DNA from: Gammaproteobacteria bacterium
GTDB taxonomy: Bacteria; Pseudomonadota; Gammaproteobacteria; Pseudomonadales; GM7GCV1
DNA length: 7,618 bases
Assembly (NCBI GenBank): GCA_030830945.1
Contig: JAURLY010000039.1
Coordinates: 1-7,618 of the forward strand
Direction: 5' to 3'
Positions 1-5,792 of this stretch are shown piece after piece (position 1 is the first letter of the stretch; each line of letters opens with the position of its first letter). The notes beneath the pieces are model-generated. The model was not told where the DNA came from. It did not search any database and saw nothing but the letters and a program-made list of their open reading frames with translations. The position numbers and the translations under genes are program-made.

Positions 1-729
1 CCAGGAAAGACCAATTCCCTGGGAGTCGGCTTCGCGGTCGGAGTTTTCGATAAAACCAAAGCTGGTCTCATTTGGGTCATCGAACTCGCTGGCAGCAAAA
101 CCTGGAATTTTTACGTTATCGGAGTTACGCGTAACGGCATCGGCGTGCAAACCCAGCCTGCCCAGCCCCGCATCAAAACGGCCGACAAAAACGGATTCAT
201 TATTGTTGGTGCTATGACGCAATTCTGCGGCGCCTTCGACACCACTAAAGGCAGTGGTATGTATGCGATTATCAATGACGTTGACTACACCGCCAATGGC
301 TCCAGACCCATATCTCAGGGTCGCTGGACCTCTCAGTATTTCGATACGTTCGGCCATCAGGGCTTCAGTGGCCACAGCATGGTCAGAGCTCAGATCTGAG
401 ACATCGCCGACGGTGGTACTGTTTTGCAAAATCTCCACGCGTTTTCCACTTTGACCCCGAATAACCGGGACACCTACGCCGGGCCCAAATGACGAAGAGT
501 TCACGCCAAGCTGGTTTTGCAGGCTTTCACCCAAAGTGGCGCTGGCTTCCTTGCGAAGGGTTTCCCCATCCAGGATGTTTATAGAACCGGCAATCTCTTG
601 TTCGGATTTGTTGTGAGGAGACGCAGTGACAATGATTTCCTCATATCGTAAAGAGGTTTCCTGCGCGTTTATTGTCATGATCGGTAGAAAGATTCCGGCA
701 GCAAGTGCCGGTAGAAAATAACGTTGCAT
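1..729 (-). CDS. TonB-dependent outer-membrane receptor, ZnuD-like, N-terminal part
   Basis: The minus-strand frame is open from the ATG at 729 to the left edge (243 codons), so the C-terminal barrel lies outside the window. Seen: a signal peptide (residues 1 to about 22, ending INAQ), a TonB-box-like EEIIVTAS at 30-37, and a complete plug domain (about 45-155) with SFGPGVGVPVIRGQSG at 80-95, ERIEILRGPATLRYGSGAIG at 127-146 and GGVVNVIDNR at 146-155. Barrel strands begin near 163. The start is supported by AGGA eight bases upstream. From family knowledge, the SSxFGPGxGxPVIRG and LRGPATLxxGSGAIGGVVNVID signatures are typical of ZnuD-type receptors, which import zinc (sometimes haem) across the outer membrane using TonB energy. 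It follows a small histidine-rich exported protein on the same strand, which supports a metal role. The extracellular substrate loops are outside the window, so zinc specificity is inferred and another metal or chelate is possible. Confidence 0.9.
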   Translation of the reverse strand, partial: MQRYFLPALAAGIFLPIMTINAQETSLRYEEIIVTASPHNKSEQEIAGSINILDGETLRKEASATLGESLQNQLGVNSSSFGPGVGVPVIRGQSGKRVEILQNSTTVGDVSDLSSDHAVATEALMAERIEILRGPATLRYGSGAIGGVVNVIDNRIHTTAFSGVEGAAELRHSTNNNESVFVGRFDAGLGRLGLHADAVTRNSDNVKIPGFAASEFDDPNETSFGFIENSDREADSQGIGLSW

Positions 730-742
730 AATTTTATTCCTA

Positions 743-795
743 ACAACTGCCTTGCCCAAATTTCTTCATGAGGGCAAGAGGAAAGTAAAAGTTGT
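743..795 (-). other. Nested inverted repeat in the leader of the receptor gene
   Basis: Two nested inverted repeats occupy the 78-base gap between the small histidine-rich gene and the receptor. The inner arms are CTTGCCC (751-757) and GGGCAAG (772-778), a perfect 7-bp stem with a 14-base loop. The outer arms are ACAACT (743-748) and AGTTGT (790-795). In the minus-strand transcript the structure ends just before the TTAGGA ribosome-binding region of the receptor. There is no T-run after it, so a simple terminator is unlikely. A partial attenuator, an RNA processing or stability element, or a control of receptor translation are all possible. Confidence 0.45.
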
Positions 796-807
796 GTGCT
801 TTTGAGG

Positions 808-1116
808 TTAGGAAATAGAAGGAGGAGCTCGGCTGGGTGGTAGGTAGGTTTGCCGGGTGGAAGTGGATTGAACTACTAAATAATAGTGAGACTCACCGAG
901 TGCGGTCGCGAAAATGGGGTTATGCACTGAAGCTGGCTGTTGGTGGTCAGCAACATGGTAAGCAGCACAGTGTTCGAATTGGTTTTGGCCAAGCCCGCTT
1001 TCATGGTCATGTAAATGAGAAGCCGTCAGGACAGAACTGCTGAGCAGCAAAAGCACCAGACACCCGACGAGTCGGATGGTCAAGCGTTTGGTGGATCTTT
1101 TTGTTGCTGACAACAT
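808..1116 (-). CDS. Small exported histidine-rich protein, probably metal-related
   Basis: A 102-residue protein. The N-terminus is a signal sequence: basic residues 6-15 (KRSTKRLTIR), a hydrophobic core at 16-30 with a run of leucines, and a likely cleavage site after VLTA (residue 32). The mature part begins with HLHDHE (34-39) and continues with EHCAAYHVADH (48-58) and H65, a cluster able to bind a transition metal in the periplasm. The C-terminus ends in an SRAPP-type tail (SRAPPSIS). From my knowledge of such loci, short secreted histidine-rich proteins of this design often precede TonB-dependent metal receptors. Here the receptor follows after 78 bases on the same strand, so the two are probably cotranscribed. 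No convincing Shine-Dalgarno sequence precedes the ATG (upstream bases CCTCAAAAGA), which is a weakness of the start call. The exact role, such as buffer, sensor or chaperone, is not known to me. Confidence 0.72.
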   Translation of the reverse strand: MLSATKRSTKRLTIRLVGCLVLLLLSSSVLTASHLHDHESGLGQNQFEHCAAYHVADHQQPASVHNPIFATALGESHYYLVVQSTSTRQTYLPPSRAPPSIS

Positions 1117-1249
1117 TCTTTTGAGGCTGTAATTAATTTACTTGCAGAGCGTATATTGTTTGGGCAGTCATCACGAAGTCAAGTTACCCAGAGTTACTTT
1201 TTTGTGGGGGTACAATAAGAACCATAGACAATAAGTTTACAGGATTCAA
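1117..1249. promoter_or_regulatory. Divergent intergenic promoter region
   Basis: This 133-base spacer must drive the metal-uptake unit leftward and the DUF4202 gene rightward. Leftward, a TTGACT box (minus strand, 1177-1182) lies 18 bases from a poor -10 CAATAT (1153-1158). Rightward, TACAAT (1211-1216) matches a -10 hexamer at 5 of 6 positions but lacks a good -35. GTAATTAATTTAC (1129-1141) has GTAA/TTAC half sites just upstream of the small gene and could be an operator. I see no match to the classical gammaproteobacterial Zur box. All sites are weak calls. Confidence 0.35.
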
Positions 1250-1828
1250 ATGAGCAGATTAAAGCAGGTGTTGATTAGTATTGATGCGCTTAATGCAGAT
1301 GACCCAAACATCGAGCGGGTTGAACGGAAGGACGTGCCCAGAGAGCAGCTTTATTCACGTCGGATGACCGATCAGCTGAGCCTTTTTCGACCGGAGGCTT
1401 CGGATGAATTGAGAATAGCCGCTCATGCCCAGCATGTGAGACGTTGGGCATCCCCTAGAAGTAACTACCCTGAGGGGAAGGCCGGTTATTATCGATGGCG
1501 CACAGAGCTGGGCCGAATGCATGCGGACCTTGCAGTAGAGGTGATGGCTGACGCTGGCTATTCAACTGAATCGCAGGAGCGGGTGAGAAAGTTATTGACC
1601 AAACAGGGCATTAAGCAGGATGAGGAAGTGCAAGCCCTGGAAGATGTGATCTGCTTGGTTTTTCTGCAATTCTATTTTCTGCCATTTGCCGAACAACATG
1701 CTGAAGAAAAAGTGATCGATATTTTAAAAAAGACCTGGGCGAAAATGTCTTCCGAAGGACAGCAGGCAGCACAGGAATTGGCATTGGATCCAAAGACGCG
1801 CGACTTGGTGCTTAAGGCCTTGAAATAA
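1250..1828 (+). CDS. DUF4202 family protein
   Basis: A 192-residue soluble, mostly helical protein matching the DUF4202 family over its full length. Seen: an N-terminal segment IDALNADDPN (11-20), ERKDVPREQLYSRRMT (25-40), a histidine-bearing stretch AAHAQHVRRW (57-66), SNYPEGKAGYYRWRTEL (71-87), H91, and the acidic helix ALEDVICLVFLQFYF (129-143), then ILKKTWAKMS (158-167). These are the conserved blocks I associate with the family. The repeated His and Glu/Asp residues (H59, H62, H91, E131, D132) look like a metal-binding helical bundle of HD-like type, but this is inference. The start is supported by AGGA six bases upstream of the ATG. It stands alone on its strand, 131 bases before the next gene. 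No signal peptide or membrane segment is seen. The biochemical function is unknown to me. Confidence 0.85.
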   Translation: MSRLKQVLISIDALNADDPNIERVERKDVPREQLYSRRMTDQLSLFRPEASDELRIAAHAQHVRRWASPRSNYPEGKAGYYRWRTELGRMHADLAVEVMADAGYSTESQERVRKLLTKQGIKQDEEVQALEDVICLVFLQFYFLPFAEQHAEEKVIDILKKTWAKMSSEGQQAAQELALDPKTRDLVLKALK

Positions 1829-1852
1829 ACCATATGTGCATTGGTCGCGTAG

Positions 1853-1882
1853 ACGCTTGTGAGCGTGGGTTTTCAATTTTTT
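1853..1882 (+). terminator. Weak possible terminator after the DUF4202 gene
   Basis: ACGCT (1853-1857) and AGCGT (1862-1866) form a perfect 5-bp stem with a TGTG loop. GGGTTTTC and then a run of six T (1877-1882) follow. The stem is short and the T-run lies ten bases away, so this is a tentative call. Confidence 0.25.
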
Positions 1883-1959
1883 AAATTAGGTGACAGATCA
1901 ACATATTAGCGTTAGTCTAGATCGTAATTTCAATAGCTATATTTGCTTTTGGGGGGAAT

Positions 1960-2514
1960 ATGAAAAGACACTTTTACCTGAGTTCTGATCTGGATGATCT
2001 GGAGCTAATTGAAGCTGAGCTAGAACAGCAGGGCTTATCCATGCCTCAGATACATGTCATCAGTAAAGACGAAGCAGGGCTTGATCATCACCGTCTAAAT
2101 CAGGTGCATCAATGGTTCCAGACTGATGTAGTGCACTCGACTTTGAAAGGGGCTTTGGTTGGAGTGCTTGTCGCCTCGGCAATTATTCTTGGGCCGATCT
2201 TTGTGGGTGTAGAAGAGAGCATTGGTTTGGTTCCCTTTGTGTTTTTATCAATAATCTTGCTTGGATTCTGTACTTGGGAGGCGGGTTTTATCGGAACCCA
2301 ATTACCAAACAGGCACTTTAAGCGATTCCAAAAGGCTCTGGATCACGGAAAACATCTTTTGATGGTGGATATTGAGCCGAAGGAAGAAAATATCCTCAAG
2401 CGTGTATGCGCTCGTCATCCCAAGCTGCATCATGCAGGCGAAGGAGGCGGCGCGCCCAAATGGACAATATTTGGTCAGAAAAAAGTGGCCGATTTTGTTG
2501 AATGGGCGCCCTAA
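1960..2514 (+). CDS. Conserved membrane protein with two transmembrane helices, function unknown
   Basis: A 184-residue protein with a soluble N-terminal domain (1-60), two hydrophobic helices (about 64-84 and 89-109) and a soluble C-terminal domain (115-184). The N-terminus, MKRHFYLSSDLDDLELIEAE, followed by MPQIHVIS (28-35), suggests a small alpha/beta domain. VDIEP (136-140) and ARHPKLHHAGEG (151-162) mark the C-terminal part. I recognise this architecture from gammaproteobacterial proteins often labelled 'NAD/FAD-utilizing enzyme'. I see no dinucleotide-binding glycine motif and consider that label unreliable. The domain order resembles stress-type proteins in which a glycine/alanine-rich helical hairpin sits between soluble halves, but this is a loose comparison. 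The start is supported by a GGGGGG tract ending four bases before the ATG. It is transcribed toward the phasin gene and ends at a strong shared terminator. Confidence 0.8.
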   Translation: MKRHFYLSSDLDDLELIEAELEQQGLSMPQIHVISKDEAGLDHHRLNQVHQWFQTDVVHSTLKGALVGVLVASAIILGPIFVGVEESIGLVPFVFLSIILLGFCTWEAGFIGTQLPNRHFKRFQKALDHGKHLLMVDIEPKEENILKRVCARHPKLHHAGEGGGAPKWTIFGQKKVADFVEWAP

Positions 2515-2526
2515 GAAAAATATTTT

Positions 2527-2567
2527 AAGCATAAAAAAACCCGGCAAAAGCCGGGTTTTTTATGCTT
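2527..2567. terminator. Strong bidirectional intrinsic terminator
   Basis: The GC stem CCCGGC (2540-2545) / GCCGGG (2550-2555) with an AAAA loop is flanked by A7 on the left and T6 on the right, and the pairing extends through AAGCAT/ATGCTT. Only one A is unpaired over the 18-bp stem. On either strand a T-run follows the GC stem, so it ends both the membrane-protein gene (plus) and the phasin gene (minus), which converge here. Confidence 0.93.
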
Positions 2568-2583
2568 GTTAGCCAGTTGCTAA

Positions 2584-2964
2584 TTAGGCAGCAACTTTTG
2601 CTGCATCAGCGGCCGCTTTCTTTACGGTCTCTTCAGCAGTTTTTGCGCCTTTTTCAAACCATACTTTAAATTCTTCACCAGCTTCCTGGAAAAGTGCAGA
2701 TGTTGATTGAGCTGCGTCCGCAACTTTTGCGGTGGTTTCTTCAACGATAGCGGTTTGTTTTGCAACGTATTCTTTAGGCTCGGTGACAGAAGCGATGTCG
2801 AGTTGTTTCTCGCCAGCTTCGATCATCAGGCCAGCAAAGCCAATTTGCTTTTCAAGCAGTTTGTTTGCAAGCTCTGCATTGATAGCAAAAAGTTCTTTGG
2901 TGGCAGCAAAGGAATCTTTGCTATAAGAGCTAAATGAACTTAGAAAGTCAGTAGCGTTAGTCAT
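2584..2964 (-). CDS. phaP: Phasin family protein, PHA granule-associated
   Basis: A 126-residue, almost entirely helical, amphipathic protein without cysteine, proline-rich or membrane segments. Seen: an N-terminal SSFSSYSKDSFAATKELFAI region, then ELANKLLEKQIGFAGLMIEA (31-50), EKQLDIASVTEPKEYVAKQT (52-71), a helical stretch through VADAAQSTSA (81-90), and an alanine/lysine-rich tail (KKAAADAAKVAA, 115-126). This is the phasin pattern: low-complexity amphipathic helices that coat polyhydroxyalkanoate granules and control their size and number. The length is normal for short gammaproteobacterial phasins. The start is supported by GAGGA eight bases upstream of the ATG. It is monocistronic, ending at the shared terminator, with a strong promoter about 75-100 bases upstream flanked by two related operator-like repeats. 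The alanine-rich tail resembles those involved in granule or regulator contacts, which is inference. It implies that PHA synthesis genes lie elsewhere in the genome. Confidence 0.88.
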   Translation of the reverse strand: MTNATDFLSSFSSYSKDSFAATKELFAINAELANKLLEKQIGFAGLMIEAGEKQLDIASVTEPKEYVAKQTAIVEETTAKVADAAQSTSALFQEAGEEFKVWFEKGAKTAEETVKKAAADAAKVAA

Positions 2965-3013
2965 AATTTGAATCCTCAGGTTTCAAAGATAATGGATTTA
3001 ACCGTTTTTGCCT

Positions 3014-3030
3014 TTTGGGCAATGCACAAT
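3014..3030 (-). promoter_or_regulatory. Downstream operator-like element of the phasin promoter
   Basis: Read on the minus strand this is ATTGTGCATTGCCCAAA. It is an imperfect version of the upstream palindrome at 3074-3090 (13 of 17 positions identical). It lies at about +2 to +18 relative to the start site predicted from the -10 box, where a bound protein would block transcription. PhaR-type repressors of phasin genes bind TGC-N-GCA-type sites in other bacteria, so PhaR is the leading candidate. Confidence 0.5.
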
Positions 3031-3038
3031 ATGTGGTC

Positions 3039-3066
3039 ACTATAAGAGGTTTCAAGTCAAAGTCAA
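3039..3066 (-). promoter_or_regulatory. Sigma70-type promoter of the phasin gene
   Basis: On the minus strand, TTGACT (3061-3066) is separated by 16 bases from TATAGT (3039-3044). Both hexamers match consensus at 5 of 6 positions. A second TTGACT copy lies directly adjacent (3055-3060) but is too close to the -10 to serve. The predicted start near 3032 gives a leader of roughly 68 bases. A strong promoter fits the abundance of phasins in PHA-storing cells. Confidence 0.7.
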
Positions 3067-3073
3067 GAAATAA

Positions 3074-3090
3074 TTTGTGCTTTGCACAAA
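3074..3090. promoter_or_regulatory. Perfect palindrome upstream of the phasin promoter, probable operator
   Basis: TTTGTGC-TTT-GCACAAA is a perfect 7-bp inverted repeat with a 3-base centre. It lies eight bases upstream of the phasin -35 box. Its centre (3082) is 60 bases from that of the related element at 3014-3030, so the two bracket the promoter. The TGC-N3-GCA core resembles known PhaR sites. Binding by PhaR is inferred from gene context. Confidence 0.6.
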
Positions 3091-3578
3091 ATAAATCCAA
3101 TGCCTATTTTGGTCGACTATTACCAGGGTTGAGTCATAGTCAAAGGCTGGTGGCGATATTCAGTAGAATGAGTTTCGCGGCTCGACGCGGGGTTAGTAAA
3201 AAGCTAGTAATTCTTTGAGTTGAACAAGTCTTTTGCATGAGGCTTCAATATTTGTCCTGAAAGATGAGTGGTATAACGTTTACCCTAATCCGCTGAGAAC
3301 GGGAAAGATTCGATTGCTTCTTGGGGTCGAAGACTCTACCCGAGTCAGCACGGAAGGCTTTTTCGGTAATCCGGGAGTTTATGAGGGACCACATCCAGTT
3401 AGCTGGTGTCACTAATATGATCGTGGCCGTGCCTGGCTGACTACCCTGGGTCACAGCGAAGAAATTTTCCGAGAAAAAAAATGTCTGACCCATATTTTTG
3501 GAGGAGTAGAAAGCGCCATGGGGCGCCAACCATTCTGCGCGGATCCTTGGGAAAGAAGGTGTTTCTGATTGTCGCAAT
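3091..3578. other. Intergenic stretch of about 490 bases without a supported gene
   Basis: I find no gene with a convincing start and ribosome-binding site here. A plus-strand frame runs from 3224 to a TAA at 3413-3415 and continues open to a TGA near 3566-3568: about 110 codons with one stop inside, which could be a decayed gene. A 110-codon minus-strand frame (3245-3577) overlaps it and shows no domain I know. Small inverted repeats are present: GACTC/GAGTC (around 3331-3345), CCAG/CTGG (around 3395-3406), and GCGCC/GGCGC (3513-3517 / 3522-3526). No tRNA, CRISPR or transposase was seen. Confidence 0.5.
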
Positions 3579-3608
3579 TTGTAAACACTGGCACTATAGG
3601 TTTATAAA
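3579..3608 (+). promoter_or_regulatory. Putative promoter of the symporter operon
   Basis: TTGTAA (3579-3584) lies 18 bases before TATAAA (3603-3608). The -10 matches consensus at 5 of 6 positions, the -35 at 4 of 6. The start site would be near 3615, giving a leader of about 50 bases before the GTG at 3664. A competing pair, TTGTCG (3569-3574) and TATAGG (3595-3600), has a poor 20-base spacer. Confidence 0.4.
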
Positions 3609-3651
3609 GACCGGATAAAAATAATTGGTCGCAAAAGGCCGGAAATATTCT

Positions 3652-3656
3652 GGAGG
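3652..3656 (+). promoter_or_regulatory. Ribosome-binding site that sets the GTG start at 3664
   Basis: GGAGG lies seven bases before GTG at 3664. The frame is open further upstream to a TTG at 3625, but no ribosome-binding sequence precedes that TTG, so the GTG is preferred. Confidence 0.8.
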
Positions 3657-3663
3657 GAAATAC

Positions 3664-4011
3664 GTGGAGAATAACGATAACGATCACAGGTATCACCACG
3701 AGGGAGGTAACCCGCCCAAACATGACGAGGTTGAGCAGCCTTGCATTGATCACAAAATCATTGATGCTTACTGGAAAGCCAATCTCCGGTTGCTTGCTGT
3801 CCTTTTAAGCATATGGGCTCTGGTGTCTTTTGGCTGCAGCGTACTGTTTGTCGATACCCTAAACCAGATTACCTTCTTCGGTTTTCCGCTGGGATTTTGG
3901 TTTGCCCAGCAGGGCTCTATTATATGTTTTGTTCTTCTGATCTTTGTCTATTCCCATTTGATGGGCAAAATGGAAGATCGTTTCAATGTCGACGATGACG
4001 AAGTGGCCTGA
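3664..4011 (+). CDS. DUF4212 small subunit of a sodium:solute symporter
   Basis: A 115-residue protein with a GTG start chosen from the strong GGAGG upstream. The first 30 residues are polar and histidine/acid-rich (HRYHHEGG, DEVEQP), and are cytoplasmic by inference. KIIDAYWKANLRL (31-43) leads into a transmembrane helix (about 42-63). The family signature FPLGFWFAQQGS (74-85) follows, then a second helix (about 84-100) and an acidic tail (NVDDDEVA). The YWKxNLRL and GFPLGFWFAQQGS motifs are the hallmarks of the DUF4212 family, small membrane proteins encoded just before symporters of the VC_2705 subfamily and thought to be their partner, much as YjcH precedes ActP. The stop is two bases before the symporter ATG, so translation is probably coupled. 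The polar head is somewhat long and histidine-rich; its role is unknown to me. Confidence 0.9.
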   Translation: MENNDNDHRYHHEGGNPPKHDEVEQPCIDHKIIDAYWKANLRLLAVLLSIWALVSFGCSVLFVDTLNQITFFGFPLGFWFAQQGSIICFVLLIFVYSHLMGKMEDRFNVDDDEVA

Positions 4012-4013
4012 GC

Positions 4014-5783
4014 ATGGATGCGCAAACGCTTAGTTATCTCTTCGTCGGACTGTCGTTCGCCCTTTATATCGGTATTGCTATCTGGGCCCGCGCCGGTTCA
4101 ACCAATGAATTTTATGTTGCGGGTGGTGGTGTTTCCCCTGTTCTAAATGGCATGGCCACGGCGGCGGACTGGATGAGTGCGGCTTCGTTTATTTCCATGG
4201 CGGGCATTATTGCCTTCTCTGGCTATGACGGTTCGGTGTACCTGATGGGCTGGACGGGGGGCTTCGTGCTACTGGCATTGCTGCTTGCCCCCTACCTGAG
4301 AAAGTTTGGCCAGTTCACCGTGCCGGATTTTATTGGCGAGCGGTATTACACCCGAACGGCTCGTTTGGTTGCCGTTGTCTGTTTGATCTTTATCTCCTTT
4401 ACCTACATTGCCGGTCAAATGCGCGGTGTGGGTATCGTCTTCTCCCGATTTCTGGAAGTCGACATCAATACCGGCGTGATCATTGGTATGGGTATCGTGT
4501 TCTTTTATGCTGTCATGGGTGGTATGAAAGGTATTACCTACACCCAGGTGGCGCAGTACTGTGTGCTAATGTTTGCTTACTTTGTGCCCGCGGTGTTTAT
4601 TTCCATCCTGATTACCGATAACCCCATTCCCCAGCTGGGATTGGGTTCCACGGTGAACGATGGCAGTGGCATGTCGGTATTGGAGAAGCTGGATAGCACA
4701 CTGCTGGAATTGGGGTTTTCCGCCTATACACAAGGGCAAAGAGCCACGGTTGATGTCCTGGCCATTACGATGGCGTTGATGGTGGGCACAGCGGGGCTGC
4801 CGCATGTGATTGTGCGCTTTTTTACCGTTCCCAAGGTCTCGGATGCCCGTAAATCTGCGGGATATGCATTGCTGTTTATTGCCCTGCTATACACCACGGC
4901 ACCCAGCGTGGCGGCCTTTGCCCGAATCAACTTCATTGACACTATCCATGACACCTCCTACAGCGAGGTGCCAGCCTGGTTCAAGACTTGGGAGAATGTG
5001 GGATTGTATGCCTGGAGTGATAAGAACAATGACGGCAATATTCAATACGGCCCCGGAGCGCCCTTTGAAGGCCTGCCTGAATTTGCCGAAGAGCGTGGTG
5101 AGCTGGGCGAGCGGATTATTACCAACCAGCTGACCGCCAACAACAACGAAGTTTATATCGACCGGGACACCATTGTGCTGGCCAATCCCGAGATTGCCCA
5201 GTTGCCCAATTGGGTGATTGCCCTGGTGGCGGCCGGTGCGGTAGCGGCCGCACTCTCTACGGCGGCAGGCCTGTTACTGGTGATTTCTACGGCAGTCTCC
5301 CACGACCTGATGAAGAAAACCCTGATGCCGGGGATCACGGACAAACAAGAACTCACCTATGCCCGTATGGCGGCCACGGTGGCGATCCTTATTGCCGGTT
5401 ATTTTGGGATTAATCCGCCGGGATTTGTGGCGCAGGTGGTGGCCTTTGCCTTTGGGCTGGCGGCAGCCAGCCTGTTCCCGGCGATCTTTATGGGGATCTT
5501 TTTCAAGTGGATGAACCGCGAGGGCGCGATTGCAGGAATGGTGACAGGCTTTTTGGTGGCCTTTGGTTATATCGTGTTTTTCAAGTTTATCGCGCCAGAG
5601 CTCAATACCAGCGAGTACTGGTTTTTGGGAATCTCGCCTGAGGGCATAGGCGCCATTGGCATGTTGGTTAACTTTGCTGTTGCCGCAGGCGTAGCCAGGT
5701 TTACGTCACCGACGCCATGTGAAGTCCGCAATATGATCGATGACATCCGCATACCAGCAAGTCGGGACATAACGGTTGACTAA
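4014..5783 (+). CDS. Sodium:solute symporter (SSS family, VC_2705-like)
   Basis: A 589-residue inner-membrane transporter of the SSS family, which couples uptake of small solutes, often organic acids, to sodium. Seen: an N-terminal helix (5-25), EFYVAGGGVSP, the conserved MATAADWMSAASFISMAG block (47-64), FTVPDFIGERYYTRTARL, an AGQMRGVG loop, and LPHVIVRFFTVP in mid-protein. A long soluble loop (about 305-395) contains DKNNDGNI (336-343), like the start of a calcium-binding loop. AAALSTAAGLLLVISTAVSHDL follows, with S415/T416 in the position that usually coordinates sodium. Length and partner gene match the VC_2705 subfamily, a sister group of acetate permease ActP. There is no ribosome-binding site of its own; the two-base gap to the DUF4212 gene suggests translational coupling. 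Acetate, lactate or another monocarboxylate is a likely substrate, but this is inferred. The convergent neighbour oxidises hydroxy acids. Confidence 0.93.
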   Translation: MDAQTLSYLFVGLSFALYIGIAIWARAGSTNEFYVAGGGVSPVLNGMATAADWMSAASFISMAGIIAFSGYDGSVYLMGWTGGFVLLALLLAPYLRKFGQFTVPDFIGERYYTRTARLVAVVCLIFISFTYIAGQMRGVGIVFSRFLEVDINTGVIIGMGIVFFYAVMGGMKGITYTQVAQYCVLMFAYFVPAVFISILITDNPIPQLGLGSTVNDGSGMSVLEKLDSTLLELGFSAYTQGQRATVDVLAITMALMVGTAGLPHVIVRFFTVPKVSDARKSAGYALLFIALLYTTAPSVAAFARINFIDTIHDTSYSEVPAWFKTWENVGLYAWSDKNNDGNIQYGPGAPFEGLPEFAEERGELGERIITNQLTANNNEVYIDRDTIVLANPEIAQLPNWVIALVAAGAVAAALSTAAGLLLVISTAVSHDLMKKTLMPGITDKQELTYARMAATVAILIAGYFGINPPGFVAQVVAFAFGLAAASLFPAIFMGIFFKWMNREGAIAGMVTGFLVAFGYIVFFKFIAPELNTSEYWFLGISPEGIGAIGMLVNFAVAAGVARFTSPTPCEVRNMIDDIRIPASRDITVD

Positions 5784-5792
5784 AGTTTCGGT

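Noticed and set aside
1059..1071. Lipobox-like LVGC at residues 16-19 of the small histidine-rich protein
   Set aside because: The cysteine lies before the hydrophobic core, not after it, so it cannot be a lipoprotein cleavage site.
1117..1249. A Zur or Fur operator for the ZnuD-like unit
   Set aside because: No match to the known gammaproteobacterial Zur or Fur box is visible. Only the weak GTAA/TTAC half sites at 1129-1141 remain.
3473..3500. AAAATG-TCTGACCC-ATATTTTT, resembling the GGGTCTGACCC repeats seen near IS200-like or REP-associated transposases
   Set aside because: It is a single degenerate copy with no transposase or second end in the window, so a mobile element is not supported.
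3245..3577. A 110-codon minus-strand open frame in the central gap
   Set aside because: It has no clear ribosome-binding site and no recognisable domain, and it overlaps a plus-strand frame of similar length. It is not strong enough to call a gene.
3625..3663. TTG at 3625 as start of the DUF4212 gene
   Set aside because: No ribosome-binding sequence precedes it. GGAGG seven bases before the GTG at 3664 is far better, and the extra 13 residues are not family-like.
3451..3753. A 100-codon minus-strand open frame
   Set aside because: It overlaps the promoter, ribosome-binding site and first codons of the well-supported DUF4212 gene on the other strand. It is most likely a shadow.
4566..5770. 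Several open frames of 67-107 codons overlapping the symporter gene on both strands
   Set aside because: They lie inside a long, strongly supported coding sequence, lack ribosome-binding sites and show no domain features.
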